DNA of 64,000 bases from positions 248,001 through 312,000 of the forward strand of contig JAEYOP010000016.1 of the NCBI GenBank assembly GCA_023411575.1. The letters are read 5' to 3'. Positions 1 to 9,030 of the stretch are shown here, piece after piece. The stretch is from Bacillota bacterium (GTDB lineage: Bacteria; Bacillota; Clostridia; Acetivibrionales; DTU013). Under the pieces are notes generated by a model. It was not told the origin of the DNA, made no database searches, and was given only the letters and a program-made list of their open reading frames with translations. Position numbers and translations under genes: made by a program. Position 1 is the stretch's first letter. Every line of letters starts with the position of its first letter.

Positions 1-70
1 CGGTCAGGAAGAGCGCGATAAATAGAATAAAAACAAGGAACAGCCTAAGCAGGCTTGCCGTTTTCTTCAT
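1..70 (-). CDS. Start of a secreted or membrane protein (cut by window edge)
   Basis: The reading frame starts with ATG at 70 and runs leftward off the window. A good ribosome site (GGAGGTG) lies just upstream, inside the end of the neighbouring kinase gene, so the two genes overlap by about 26 bases and are translationally linked. The visible 23 residues are two lysines followed by an unbroken hydrophobic run (MKKTASLLRLFLVFILFIAL), which is a signal peptide or membrane anchor. In YesM/YesN loci the next gene is often an extracellular solute-binding protein, but too little is visible to say so here. Confidence 0.6.
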   Translation of the reverse strand, partial: MKKTASLLRLFLVFILFIALFLT

Positions 71-1868
71 TCCGCACCTCCCCCGGGATGGCTTCCCCCT
101 CATAGGGGAGCCGGATTTTTACCGTTGTGCCCACATCGGCTTCGCTTTCGAATTCCAGGCCGTACTCCCTGCCGTAATAAAGCTGTATCCGGTCATGCAC
201 GTTTTTTACCCCTACTCCCCTGCCCTCTTTGTTCTCCGTCCGGACGGACAGGATGTTTTCCAGCACCTCCGGCCGCATTCCAGCGCCGTTGTCCGCCACC
301 TGGAGCAGCAGCTTTCCATCAGACACCTCCGCAGTGACCCGGATATATCCGTCGCCCACCATGTGTTCGATTCCGTGGTAGATGGCGTTTTCGATGATGG
401 GCTGCAGGATCAGCTTGACGGTTTTGCACTGCAGCGTTGCTTCCTGGGATTGGATCTCAAATCGGAACTTGTTTTTATACCGAATCTGCTGGATGGTCAG
501 GTAATGGCCGGCATGCTCCAGCTCTTCCTGGATGGTGATGATGTTCCGGCCCCTGCTGATGCTGATCCGGAACAGCTTGGAGAGGGACGTGATCATGGTG
601 ATCGCATCCTCCTTCTTTCCGCTTTCCACCATGCGGACCACGGAATTGAGCGTATTGTAGAGGAAGTGGGGATTGATCTGGGCCTGCAGCACTTCAAATT
701 CGGCGTTCCGCTTGGATTCCTGCTCCAGGACGATCTGGTCCATCAGATAACGGATCCTGGTAAGCATCATCTTGTAAGTGCTGGCCAGCTTGGCGACCTC
801 CGCCTCGCCCTTCACCTCGATGTCGATGTCCAGCATGCCCTCTTCCACCTTTTTCATGGACTTTTCAAGGGCTTTGATGGGCTGGGAGATCTTCGCCGAA
901 AGGAAGGCAGAAATGAAAATGACAAACACCGTTCCGAAAAGGAAGGTCCATAGGATGAACCCGCCGATTTCCTTTTTCGTAGTTACGATCTCATCCATGT
1001 AGGCGATGCCTACGATCCTCCACCTGCAGAAATTGACGGTCTGGATCGTGATCATGCGGTTCTGGCCGTTGAATTTATCAAAATAGATCCCGGAAATGTG
1101 ATTCATCACTTCCGCTACGTTTTCCGATTTCAGGCCGGCGTTGATGAGCTGCTGCTGCGGGTGGTAGACAATGTTTCCGCTGGAATCCACCAGATAGATG
1201 TATCCCTTTTTCCCCAGCCTCGCCTTCTGGCAAAGCTGGTCGAGGGAGCTGAAATTCATGTCCACGAGCAGCACGCCCTGCTGCTTCACGTTGCTTTTAT
1301 AGAAGGTGACCTCCCTGCTGAGGGAAACCACCCAGTTGTGCTGGCTCTCAAAAATATTCTGCACGTGAGGCGAGGAAAAATAGAGGTTTGCAGGCTCGTT
1401 CACCGGCTCGCTGAACCAGTCCTGTATGGCGATGTTCACGTCATCCTTCATCTTGTAGGAAGGGGAACCGACCACGACCCGGCCGTCCCGGGAAAAGATG
1501 CTGAGGGAAACGATATCTTTCCTGGTATCCAGAATCACGTTCATCTGTCCCAGCAGCCTGTCCTCGTCGATATCCTGCTTGTAGTCGATCAGGTCGTTCA
1601 GGGAATCGGAGATTTCCATCATGCTGCGCAGATAATAGTCCAGGTTCAGGTTGACCTGGTCGATCACCTGCCGGGTGCTGATGATGGCGTTCTGTTCCGC
1701 CGATTTGTTGAACTTGCTGTACAGCATGAGGCCGACAAAAAGCATGGCCGTAAGGGTAATGAGCATAATGGAGGAAGAGATAAAAAACTGGATGCTTCTT
1801 ACCCGCAGGGAGTCCAGCAGCCTTCGAAAAGGCCTTGTCAGGGTTTTAAAAAAACGCTTCTTTCTCAA
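45..1868 (-). CDS. YesM-type sensor histidine kinase
   Basis: Membrane-bound sensor kinase that should autophosphorylate on histidine and pass phosphate to the YesN-type regulator encoded 19 bases upstream. A first membrane helix lies near residues 27-50, followed by an extracellular Cache-like sensor of about 250 residues, a second helix near 300-325, a HAMP linker, and the His_kinase domain with QINPHFLYNTL (histidine near residue 401). The HATPase domain shows IENAIYHG, DNGAGM and GRGVGVKNV. The 607-residue length is usual for the family. The start is TTG, preceded by GAGGT at 7-base spacing. Such pairs usually control a nearby carbohydrate transporter; here that target may lie left of the window. 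Confidence 0.9.
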   Translation of the reverse strand: MRKKRFFKTLTRPFRRLLDSLRVRSIQFFISSSIMLITLTAMLFVGLMLYSKFNKSAEQNAIISTRQVIDQVNLNLDYYLRSMMEISDSLNDLIDYKQDIDEDRLLGQMNVILDTRKDIVSLSIFSRDGRVVVGSPSYKMKDDVNIAIQDWFSEPVNEPANLYFSSPHVQNIFESQHNWVVSLSREVTFYKSNVKQQGVLLVDMNFSSLDQLCQKARLGKKGYIYLVDSSGNIVYHPQQQLINAGLKSENVAEVMNHISGIYFDKFNGQNRMITIQTVNFCRWRIVGIAYMDEIVTTKKEIGGFILWTFLFGTVFVIFISAFLSAKISQPIKALEKSMKKVEEGMLDIDIEVKGEAEVAKLASTYKMMLTRIRYLMDQIVLEQESKRNAEFEVLQAQINPHFLYNTLNSVVRMVESGKKEDAITMITSLSKLFRISISRGRNIITIQEELEHAGHYLTIQQIRYKNKFRFEIQSQEATLQCKTVKLILQPIIENAIYHGIEHMVGDGYIRVTAEVSDGKLLLQVADNGAGMRPEVLENILSVRTENKEGRGVGVKNVHDRIQLYYGREYGLEFESEADVGTTVKIRLPYEGEAIPGEVRNEENGKPA

Positions 1869-1887
1869 TACCTTGACCTCGATTTAC

Positions 1888-3540
1888 TCACTTTCTATTT
1901 CTAAATTCGGAAGGAGAAAGCCCCGTATATTTCTTAAAGCTGTTGCTAAAATAATTGGCATCGGAAAATCCGACCCGCTCGGCAATTTCAAAGGATTTCA
2001 GTTCCGTCATCCGCAGCAGCTCCTTTGCGGTGTCCATCCTGAGCTGAACCAGATAAGCCAGATAAGTGGATTTTGTCTCTCTTTTGAAGATGGTGCTGAA
2101 GTAGCCCGGACTGATGTGCAGGTGCCCGCACACCTTGTTGATCGTGAGGTCGCTTTCATGGAAGTGGGTTCTGGTAAATTCCCTGGCATTGCTGACGATC
2201 TGTCTGCAATTGTCCTGCCGGTTGCCGGCTATGATCTCCATCACCTTGGTGCAGATGCCCAGCGTCCAGTTCCTCGCTTCCTGCAGGTTGTTGAACCGGC
2301 AGATTTCCGGGAACAGGTTGAAGGTATCGTCGATGATGCAGTTGATGTCAATATCGGAATCCTTTGCGATTTTCAGGACGGAGGTCATGATTTCCATCAG
2401 GTATACCTGGCACTCCTTGAAGGAAGCGCCGGCTTCGGCAAGGTCGTTGAAAACCGCATCGATGAGCTTTGTGACCTTCGAAAACGCGCCCACCTTGATG
2501 CAGCAGGCCAGGGTCTCCTCCTTCAGTTCATCGAAGACGGCCTTTTTAGCACCGCGGGCTTCCAGGTCGCTGATCAGAATGATCCGGTTGTTGCCGAGAA
2601 GAAACTTGTAATCCAACGCCAGGCCCGCATCCTTATAGGAATTGCTGATGCCGGCGACAGAATTGCCAAATGTACCCACCCCGGCCGTAACGGTCAGTCC
2701 CAGATACTTTTCCACGGAGTAGCGGATCTCTTCCAGGACGTCGAGGGTCCGGGCAATCACCGCGTCGCTTTCTTCTTCCTCGCTCAGGCTGATCACAACA
2801 ATGTCGCCGTTATGGATGAAAACGATTCCCAGGCCGTGCTTTTCCACCAGCTCCCCGGTAATGTTCAGTACCGCGAACAGGGCCAGATCCCCGTCCCCAA
2901 CCAGGTTATCCGCCTCTTTCCCTTCTTCCGGACCGCCCGCCGGCTGCTCTTCGGACGAATTGAACCGGGGCAGGTCCAGCCGGAGCACGGACACCAGAAA
3001 CCCTTTTTTACAGAGGTTGATGCCCAATTTATCCGATTTGTCGAGGATTTCCCCTTCCTCCAGCTTTTTCGTGATCAGAAGGGTCAGAAAGTTGGCTTTC
3101 AGAACCGGAAGACTTTCATTGTAGAGCTCCCGGAGCTTCATGATGTCCCTCTTTTCGGCCGCTTCCTCATCCATCCGTTGCCGGATTCTTACCAATACCT
3201 GCACCAGCTCCTGGGAGGAAAAAGGCTTGAGGACATATTCGTCCACCCGGAGCCGGATGGCTTTCTGGGCGAATTCAAATTCGTCGAAGCCGGTCAGGAT
3301 AATGATCCGGATGGCGGGGTATTTCTGCCGGACCAATTCGGATAAAACAAGTCCGTCCATGAAGGGCATTTTGATATCGGTGACGACAATGTCCGGGGCA
3401 AGCCTTTCCATCAGGTCGTAGGCTTCCTTCCCGTTTTCCGCCGTTCCAACGACTTCAAAGCCGATGGCTTCCCATTCAATTTCCTGCAGGATCCCTTCCC
3501 TGACGTCGCTTTCATCATCGACCAATACGAGCTTATACAC
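1888..3540 (-). CDS. YesN-type response regulator (REC + AraC HTH)
   Basis: Transcription regulator partnered with the YesM kinase that follows it. The receiver domain occupies about residues 1-120, with the acidic pair in LVLVDDESD, the phosphoacceptor aspartate in VVTDIKMPFMDG and the lysine in YVLKPFS. A long middle region (about 150-400) contains a stretch resembling a degenerate GGDEF fold (TVTAGVGTFGNSVAGI). The C-terminus is a two-helix-turn-helix AraC DNA-binding domain ending GFSDANYFSNSFKKYTGLSP. Translation starts at GTG behind GGAGGG. A sigma-A-like promoter lies about 70 bases upstream, so the pair is probably transcribed separately from the catabolic operon to its right. Confidence 0.9.
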   Translation of the reverse strand: MYKLVLVDDESDVREGILQEIEWEAIGFEVVGTAENGKEAYDLMERLAPDIVVTDIKMPFMDGLVLSELVRQKYPAIRIIILTGFDEFEFAQKAIRLRVDEYVLKPFSSQELVQVLVRIRQRMDEEAAEKRDIMKLRELYNESLPVLKANFLTLLITKKLEEGEILDKSDKLGINLCKKGFLVSVLRLDLPRFNSSEEQPAGGPEEGKEADNLVGDGDLALFAVLNITGELVEKHGLGIVFIHNGDIVVISLSEEEESDAVIARTLDVLEEIRYSVEKYLGLTVTAGVGTFGNSVAGISNSYKDAGLALDYKFLLGNNRIILISDLEARGAKKAVFDELKEETLACCIKVGAFSKVTKLIDAVFNDLAEAGASFKECQVYLMEIMTSVLKIAKDSDIDINCIIDDTFNLFPEICRFNNLQEARNWTLGICTKVMEIIAGNRQDNCRQIVSNAREFTRTHFHESDLTINKVCGHLHISPGYFSTIFKRETKSTYLAYLVQLRMDTAKELLRMTELKSFEIAERVGFSDANYFSNSFKKYTGLSPSEFRNRK

Positions 3541-3606
3541 CGAATTTCCCTCCGTGTCCCGAAAATGACCGCGGAATAACAGATGAGCCGCACCGATTGC
3601 GATACT

Positions 3607-3635
3607 ATTTTAACCTATCCGGCATATTTTTTCAA
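3607..3635 (-). promoter_or_regulatory. Sigma-A-type promoter for the YesN/YesM operon
   Basis: Read leftward, TTGAAA (3630-3635) and TAAAAT (3607-3612) are separated by exactly 17 bases. The -10 lies about 67 bases before the GTG start of the YesN-type gene. The 200-base gap between 3540 and 3737 otherwise holds a short inverted repeat, CGCAC-ACGC-GTGCG, near 3654, just upstream of the -35, which could be an operator. No gene is visible in the gap. Confidence 0.6.
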
Positions 3636-3736
3636 TTGGAACCATTTATTCGCACACGCGTGCGTTTATATCATGTTTCCAACGGACCCACGATACATCC
3701 TGTTTGGAACATACGGCAGCTCTCTGCCGCCCCATG

Positions 3737-4555
3737 CTAGTCAAGCATTTGCTCAACTGCTTTAATCCATGCATGTTTGGCATCGTCTTTCGGCGCCAGT
3801 CCCCGGCCGGTTTTCCCTGCCATGACCCAAAGATAATAAACCTGATATCCCGGAGCAGATGCTACCGGATGGTACCCGTTTTTTATTGCGGTTGAATCCT
3901 TGTCTCTGACAATATGGCACTCGTTTATTGTAAACTGGTCATTATATATTACCTGTATTCCAAAGCCCTGCCCCGGATTCACTCTGAAATGGTATACCTC
4001 CTCCATTGCAGTTTCAAATGGCAAATTATCGGCATCGTGCTTATGCGGCGGGTATCCCGACCACTGGCCGGGTTTGTTGTACGTCTCTCCGAGCACGATT
4101 TTATCTACCTTGCCTTCATATTTATTCGTAATAATGTCGACGACTTTTCTTTGCCAGTTAAGTCGGCCTCTGTTAGCAGTTGATACCTGATGCGGATATA
4201 TTGCGAAGGGTTCGTATTTTTTATCCGCTTTAACCTTGCATACGGCGACTTCAAGCATCCCATACCCCAATGCGGCGACTTTATACCGGGAATCTCTCGG
4301 GATATATACCGTTGTCGGCTTGCCGGTGAATACACTGCCCCTGATGCCCAGGTTCGGAAACACCTGATCATTGCATTCAATATTGCATTTCCCGGAAAGT
4401 ATGACAAGACCGATCTCGTATTCACCTGACTCCAGTGTGATCTCACAGCCCTTTTGCATGCGGATCTGTCCGAGCCGGATCAAATCCAATCCGCTTTTCT
4501 CGCCGACAATTTCAACGTACCCTTCCTTTTCTTCACTCCTGTAAAAACACTTCAT
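3737..4555 (-). CDS. IolB-like 5-deoxy-glucuronate isomerase family protein
   Basis: A 272-residue protein of the KduI/IolB bicupin family. In inositol catabolism IolB converts 5-deoxy-D-glucuronate to 2-deoxy-5-keto-D-gluconate in the cytoplasm. Family signatures visible are SGYPPHKHDA (metal-binding histidines near residue 175), EEVYHFR, GYHPVASAPGYQVYYLWVMAG, and the usual length for IolB. No other iol gene (iolA, C, D, E, G) is present in the window, so the substrate may be another uronate-like sugar. It is the last gene of the long operon that begins with the solute-binding protein near 12 kb, 30 bases after the MFS carrier. The isomerase family is clear; the exact reaction is inferred. 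Confidence 0.8.
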   Translation of the reverse strand: MKCFYRSEEKEGYVEIVGEKSGLDLIRLGQIRMQKGCEITLESGEYEIGLVILSGKCNIECNDQVFPNLGIRGSVFTGKPTTVYIPRDSRYKVAALGYGMLEVAVCKVKADKKYEPFAIYPHQVSTANRGRLNWQRKVVDIITNKYEGKVDKIVLGETYNKPGQWSGYPPHKHDADNLPFETAMEEVYHFRVNPGQGFGIQVIYNDQFTINECHIVRDKDSTAIKNGYHPVASAPGYQVYYLWVMAGKTGRGLAPKDDAKHAWIKAVEQMLD

Positions 4556-4584
4556 TTAATAATCCGCCACCTTTGAATAGAATT

Positions 4585-5790
4585 TTATGATTTCCCTTGC
4601 ATCTTCCGGATGCAGGATAATGCGGCAACCAGGAACAAAGTTGCGACCATGGTGGAAATGGCTGCCGAAAAATACGAAAGGTATTGCGCTATGACGCCGA
4701 ACAGCCATCCGAAAACCACCCCGCCTGCCGAGGCCGCCAGACACACAATGGAGGAAGCAGCGCCGGAATTCTGCGGATGGATGTCACAGGCCAGTGCTAT
4801 AACAGTTGGATATACTGCTCCTGTCACAAGACCCAGCATCATGAATGCCAGGATCCAGACTTCAGTCGAATTGCAGATCATACCGGCCAATATGGCGGCC
4901 GTTCCAGCCAGCCCGCTTGTGAAGAAATAATTGTACGGTTTTATCCTGGGGGATAGGAACCCGTAGCCGATGCGTCCTGCAGCAACGCATATCCAGAATA
5001 TCGAAACCAGCAAATTGATGGTACCTTTGCCGAATGCTCCGTTTCCCGACAGATAGGTCGGAATCCACGCAATAAATGTCGCATGATGCCCCATGTAGAA
5101 AAAGCTTATAAACGCAATAACAATCATCCGTCTGTCCCGGAGGACCTTCAAAAGCTCGCCGGCCGGACTGCCCGGAGCGGCTGTTGAGGTCTGAATACCG
5201 TCAGGCCGGTGCTTCGGCAGCAATATGGAGAATAAAAACAAAACGATTATAATGAAATTGGATATTCCGATATAAGCAAATACCTGTTCCCAGTCCGTGT
5301 TGTGCATCGCCATAATATTCACATAGATCGGGCCGAAAAAGCATCCCACGCTCATAAAAGTGGATACCAGGTTGACATATAAGTTTTTCCTGTCGGGATA
5401 GAGTTCGGAAATATAGGAACAGATCAGCATGTTAAGAAGATTGGAGCATATTCCGATGAAAAAAAACAGGATAAGCAAAAGGAAATAGGAAAAGGAAAGC
5501 CTGATACAATACAAAGAAACCGCCTGAACAGCCACACCGGCCAATATCAAACGCAGTTTTCCGATCCGGTCCGCCACCAGGCTTCCTGTAACCAATGCCA
5601 GAATACCTCCGACATTTTGGGAAATCGTCAGCAGTCCGGCCGTTGAAAGGGAAATTTTATAGTCTGCAATGATTTGAGGGAGGAGGATCCCTGAAATCGG
5701 GGTCAAAATTCCAAAAAGAGCCATTACGGCCAAAAGGAAGGCTACTATGTATCCCCTTAACCTGTTATGGGATATGTATTCGGTATGCAT
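4585..5790 (-). CDS. MFS transporter
   Basis: A 401-residue major facilitator superfamily carrier with about 12 hydrophobic segments. Between the first two N-domain helices region there is a loop of the usual MFS type (SLVADRIGKLRLILAGV), and a central loop rich in charged and proline residues sits near residue 200. It would import or export a small organic acid or sugar across the cytoplasmic membrane. It lies between the dehydrogenases and the IolB-like isomerase in the same operon, suggesting its substrate belongs to the same pathway. The 141-base gap upstream contains only a 6-bp inverted repeat (TTCCGG...CCGGAA near 5819-5842) and a C-run. The substrate cannot be predicted. Confidence 0.85.
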   Translation of the reverse strand: MHTEYISHNRLRGYIVAFLLAVMALFGILTPISGILLPQIIADYKISLSTAGLLTISQNVGGILALVTGSLVADRIGKLRLILAGVAVQAVSLYCIRLSFSYFLLLILFFFIGICSNLLNMLICSYISELYPDRKNLYVNLVSTFMSVGCFFGPIYVNIMAMHNTDWEQVFAYIGISNFIIIVLFLFSILLPKHRPDGIQTSTAAPGSPAGELLKVLRDRRMIVIAFISFFYMGHHATFIAWIPTYLSGNGAFGKGTINLLVSIFWICVAAGRIGYGFLSPRIKPYNYFFTSGLAGTAAILAGMICNSTEVWILAFMMLGLVTGAVYPTVIALACDIHPQNSGAASSIVCLAASAGGVVFGWLFGVIAQYLSYFSAAISTMVATLFLVAALSCIRKMQGKS

Positions 5791-5930
5791 TTTTATGGTT
5801 CCTTATCCAGCAGATTTTGTTCCGGATAGTGCAGCCGGAATATTTTTGACAAGGGCATTCCCCCCCGCATGGAATGCAAGGGAGGAACAGCCCGTTTGAA
5901 CATTTGGAGCAATATCCTATTGATATCGAA

Positions 5931-6869
5931 TTATTTCAGTGAGCTTTTGAACTCAAGACAAGCATCGACCATACAGGAGAAAATATGCGACCGCTCCTTG
6001 TATAATGCGCCCCCGATATGAGGCAGAAGCAATACGTTTTTCATATCCAGAAGCTCTTTGGAGACATTGGGCTCGAATTCATAGACTTCCAGCGCCGCGC
6101 CTGCGATCTTCTTTTTCAGGAGCGCATCCACCATCGCTTTTTCATCGATCATGCGTCCGCGGGCGGTATTGATCAGATAAGCGGTCTTCTTCATCATACC
6201 GAATTCTTTCTCGCCGATATAATGTCTGTTTTCATCCAGATCCGACAAATGTACGGTAATGTAATCCGATGTCTTGAAGAAAGTGTCCCTGTCTACATAT
6301 CTGGCACCGTACTGCTCGATCTCGTCGTTTCTCTTAATGTCGTAATAAACAACATCCATATTGAAGCCGCCCGATCTCCTGGCAACCGCACGGCCTATCC
6401 TGCCTGCGCCAAGAATGCCAAAAGTCCTTCCCTGCAGCCCTTCTCCCAGCAGCAGATGGTTGCTCTGCTCCGAATGGGTGAATTTCCCTTCGCGGATAAA
6501 GTCCCCGCCTTCCATGAATCTGCGGCCAGCCGCTATCATCATGCCCCAGACAATATCCGCAACCCCTTCGACGATCCAGCCGTAACTTCCGGGCATTTCC
6601 GGAAATTTGATTTTCCGGTCCGCAATTAGCTTTTTGTCCATGGCAAATCCGCCCCAGTGGTCAACGATCATCTTCAGCTTCGGCGCGGCATCCAGAATCT
6701 CCGCATCAACAGCATCATTGTAAGTCATTAGAATATCTGCGTCTTTAATCCTCTTTTTCATTTCTTCCTTTGCAGGAGCCAGCCAACTGTTGTTGACCTC
6801 CACATCAAATTCCTTCTTAAGTCTCTCCATCCCTTCTCCGGGAAAACCGCGAGTAACATAAACCTTCAT
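5931..6869 (-). CDS. D-2-hydroxyacid dehydrogenase family protein, canonical active site
   Basis: A 312-residue NAD(P)-dependent oxidoreductase of the D-isomer 2-hydroxyacid dehydrogenase family, which interconverts 2-keto and D-2-hydroxy acids. The dinucleotide loop GAGRIG is at residues 154-159. The three catalytic residues expected for the family are all present: Arg237 in INTARGRMIDE, Glu266 in YEFEP and His284 in LLPHIGGA. It is the only one of the four paralogs in this window with an intact set. The start is supported by GAGGAG eight bases upstream. It lies 36 bases after a divergent paralog in the solute-binding-protein operon. The substrate is unknown. Confidence 0.88.
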   Translation of the reverse strand: MKVYVTRGFPGEGMERLKKEFDVEVNNSWLAPAKEEMKKRIKDADILMTYNDAVDAEILDAAPKLKMIVDHWGGFAMDKKLIADRKIKFPEMPGSYGWIVEGVADIVWGMMIAAGRRFMEGGDFIREGKFTHSEQSNHLLLGEGLQGRTFGILGAGRIGRAVARRSGGFNMDVVYYDIKRNDEIEQYGARYVDRDTFFKTSDYITVHLSDLDENRHYIGEKEFGMMKKTAYLINTARGRMIDEKAMVDALLKKKIAGAALEVYEFEPNVSKELLDMKNVLLLPHIGGALYKERSHIFSCMVDACLEFKSSLK

Positions 6870-6904
6870 CTTTCATTCTCCTCTCCAGCGCTGCTTTAGC
6901 AAAT

Positions 6905-7846
6905 TTATCCGATTATTTCGAGGCATTGTGAAACAACCGATTCATACACAATATTGCGTTCCTCCAGCAAAGCCCCGTCGGAATGCGGAGTCAGTACGAC
7001 ATTTTTCAAATCTGTCAAGCCGGAAACGGGGAACGGTTCGTTTTCAAGCTTGTCCAGCCCGGCGCCCGCTACTCTGCCGTCCTTAAGGGCTTTTACCAGT
7101 TCCTTTTCATTGATGAAAGTACCCTTTGTCACATTAACCAGATAGACTCCCCGCTTCATCTTGTCGAATTGCGGAGCATCGAGCAGGTAGCCCTGGGAAC
7201 CGTTCGCCATCAGGATTATGAAATCCGATGTTTTCAAAACATGGTCAAATTCCTCGTAGCCGGCGCCCAGGCTCTCCATTAATTCACTGCGGCTTCTATC
7301 CCAGTACTGCACTTTCATATTGAATGCAGCCGCCCGTTTAACCATTTCATCCCCCGACCAGAATGCGCCGCCGATAATACCCAGCGTCTTGCCGTTGAGT
7401 CCGGCGCCAAGCATGTCCCGATTAGCCTGCTCCAATTCCTTGAACTTGCCGTCCCTCACAAAAGCATCCGCTTCCAGCAGCCGTCTTGTCACAGCGAGCA
7501 AAAGAAGCATTGCATGTTCCGTTTCCGAGTGATTGAGCCACTTCTTTGTGATTGGGCTCGTAATAATCTTTATATTTCTTTTTTTGCACGCGTCCTGGTC
7601 TATATTGCGCCCTCCCCCCCAAAGGTCGGCAATTGCCTTGAGTCTGGGTGCGCTATCAATGATCTCACTGTCGATCGGATCTTCAACCGTAATAAGGATA
7701 TCAACGTCCTTCACCTGCCGTTTCAATACGTCCTTTTCCATCGGAGGAACCTGCCTGTTGCATTGGACGTCGCATTTTTCCTTTAGCCGTTCGATGGCAT
7801 CTCCGGGAAAATACCTGGTTACTAATACCTTCCACTTTTGATTCAT
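6905..7846 (-). CDS. Divergent D-2-hydroxyacid dehydrogenase-like protein (Arg to Lys)
   Basis: A 313-residue member of the D-isomer 2-hydroxyacid dehydrogenase fold with an altered active site. The nucleotide loop reads GGAFWSG (residues 159-165) instead of GxGxxG. The position of the catalytic arginine holds Lys241 (LVNVTKGTFINE instead of INTARG). Glu270 (LENEP) and His288 (TPHSDGA) remain. Two more proteins in the window, at 22000 and 22946, share these changes, so they are not sequencing errors. NAD(P) binding is likely still possible, but the substrate carboxylate would be held differently. It sits between the OppC-like permease (69 bases away) and the canonical paralog in one operon. 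Confidence 0.82.
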   Translation of the reverse strand: MNQKWKVLVTRYFPGDAIERLKEKCDVQCNRQVPPMEKDVLKRQVKDVDILITVEDPIDSEIIDSAPRLKAIADLWGGGRNIDQDACKKRNIKIITSPITKKWLNHSETEHAMLLLLAVTRRLLEADAFVRDGKFKELEQANRDMLGAGLNGKTLGIIGGAFWSGDEMVKRAAAFNMKVQYWDRSRSELMESLGAGYEEFDHVLKTSDFIILMANGSQGYLLDAPQFDKMKRGVYLVNVTKGTFINEKELVKALKDGRVAGAGLDKLENEPFPVSGLTDLKNVVLTPHSDGALLEERNIVYESVVSQCLEIIG

Positions 7847-7914
7847 ACTTTACCCCCAGTATCATTTAGAATATTATTTTCAGCATAATAAATTTGAAAT
7901 TGAAACGTTCCGGA

Positions 7915-9030
7915 TCAATGGCTGTAAGGGTCGGCGGCATCGCGCAGACCGTCTCCCACAAAGTTGAAGGAAAGCACCGTAAGGATCACGAATATGCCCG
8001 GTATCAGCAGCCATGGCATCATTGCTATGGACCTGAAGTTCTGCGCATCCTTCAGCAGCACTCCCCAGCTTACCGCAGGCGCCTGCAGCCCCAGCCCAAG
8101 GAAGCTCAGCGTCGTTTCCCCGATGATCATCCCCGGAATGCTCAGCGTCAGACTGACAATGATGTAGCTGATAAACGACGGGATCAGATGCGACCGGATG
8201 ATATACGCGTCCGTTGCTCCCGAGAGCCGTGCGGACAGTACATAGTCCTCCTCCCGGAGGCTCAGGAATTTTCCCCTGACTACACGCGCAATGTTGGTCC
8301 ACCCGAAAAACGACAGGATGATCGTGATGGCAAAATAGGTCCGGATGGTGGACCAATTGCGGGGAACAGCCGCCGCCAGCCCCATCCACAGCGGGATCGT
8401 CGGCAGGGACATGAACAGGTCCACCGTACGCATGATGATGTTGTCCGCCTTCCCGCCGTAAAATCCGGCCACCCCGCCCATGATCAAACCAAGCAGCATG
8501 CTCAGGAACACTCCCACCAGGCCGATGGAAAGAGATAGCCTTCCTCCGTTCAACGTTCTGGATAACAGGTCGCGTCCCATGGCATCCGTTCCCATCAGGC
8601 ATATGGTCCCCTTGTCCGAACCGATCAGATGGATGTCCGTCGTCAACAGCCCGAACAGCTTGTATTTGTCTCCGTGATGGAAGAACTGAAGCCGGATGAT
8701 CTCATTCCCGTCCTCCTTGTAGACTTTCTCGAATGTTTTCGGATCCCTCTGCGTTTTCAGTCCATAGACGAAGGGGCCTATGAACTTCTTTGAATACTTG
8801 TCGTACAGGTGCAGTGTCTGCGGCGGCATTGAGGACTGTGCCGTAAAGCGGGTCGACGCCCCGTACGGTGCGAAAAAATCGCTGAATATGCAAAGCGTAT
8901 ACAGAACTACCAGACAGGCAAGAGATACCATGGCAAGCCTGTGCCTTTTGAATTTGTGCAGTACCAGCTGTTTGTGTGTCATTAACGACTGGGCATCACT
9001 GTCATATTTTTCTTTGCTCGTCTTATTCAT
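7915..9030 (-). CDS. OppC/DppC-type ABC transporter permease
   Basis: A 371-residue inner-membrane permease of the oligopeptide/dipeptide-type ABC transporters. After one N-terminal helix (near residues 33-52) comes an unusually long extracytoplasmic stretch to about residue 165, and then the BPD transporter domain, with the coupling motif in the region LSARLSGATDAYIIRSHLIP and five further helices. The start overlaps the end of the OppB-type gene by 4 bases (ATGA), indicating coupled translation. The ATPases that should drive it are not in this operon but in the one starting at 21.9 kb. Opp-type systems can carry oligosaccharides as well as peptides; the gene context favours a sugar or acid substrate. 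Confidence 0.9.
   Translation of the reverse strand: MNKTSKEKYDSDAQSLMTHKQLVLHKFKRHRLAMVSLACLVVLYTLCIFSDFFAPYGASTRFTAQSSMPPQTLHLYDKYSKKFIGPFVYGLKTQRDPKTFEKVYKEDGNEIIRLQFFHHGDKYKLFGLLTTDIHLIGSDKGTICLMGTDAMGRDLLSRTLNGGRLSLSIGLVGVFLSMLLGLIMGGVAGFYGGKADNIIMRTVDLFMSLPTIPLWMGLAAAVPRNWSTIRTYFAITIILSFFGWTNIARVVRGKFLSLREEDYVLSARLSGATDAYIIRSHLIPSFISYIIVSLTLSIPGMIIGETTLSFLGLGLQAPAVSWGVLLKDAQNFRSIAMMPWLLIPGIFVILTVLSFNFVGDGLRDAADPYSH

Noticed and set aside
1651..3345. A 564-codon open frame on the plus strand
   Set aside because: It is antisense to the YesN-type regulator and the kinase start, and no domain is visible in it.
3654..3714. Rho-independent terminator after the IolB-like gene
   Set aside because: There are inverted repeats (CGCAC...GTGCG and TTTCCAA...TTTGGAA), but neither has a T-run in the right place, so I did not call a terminator.
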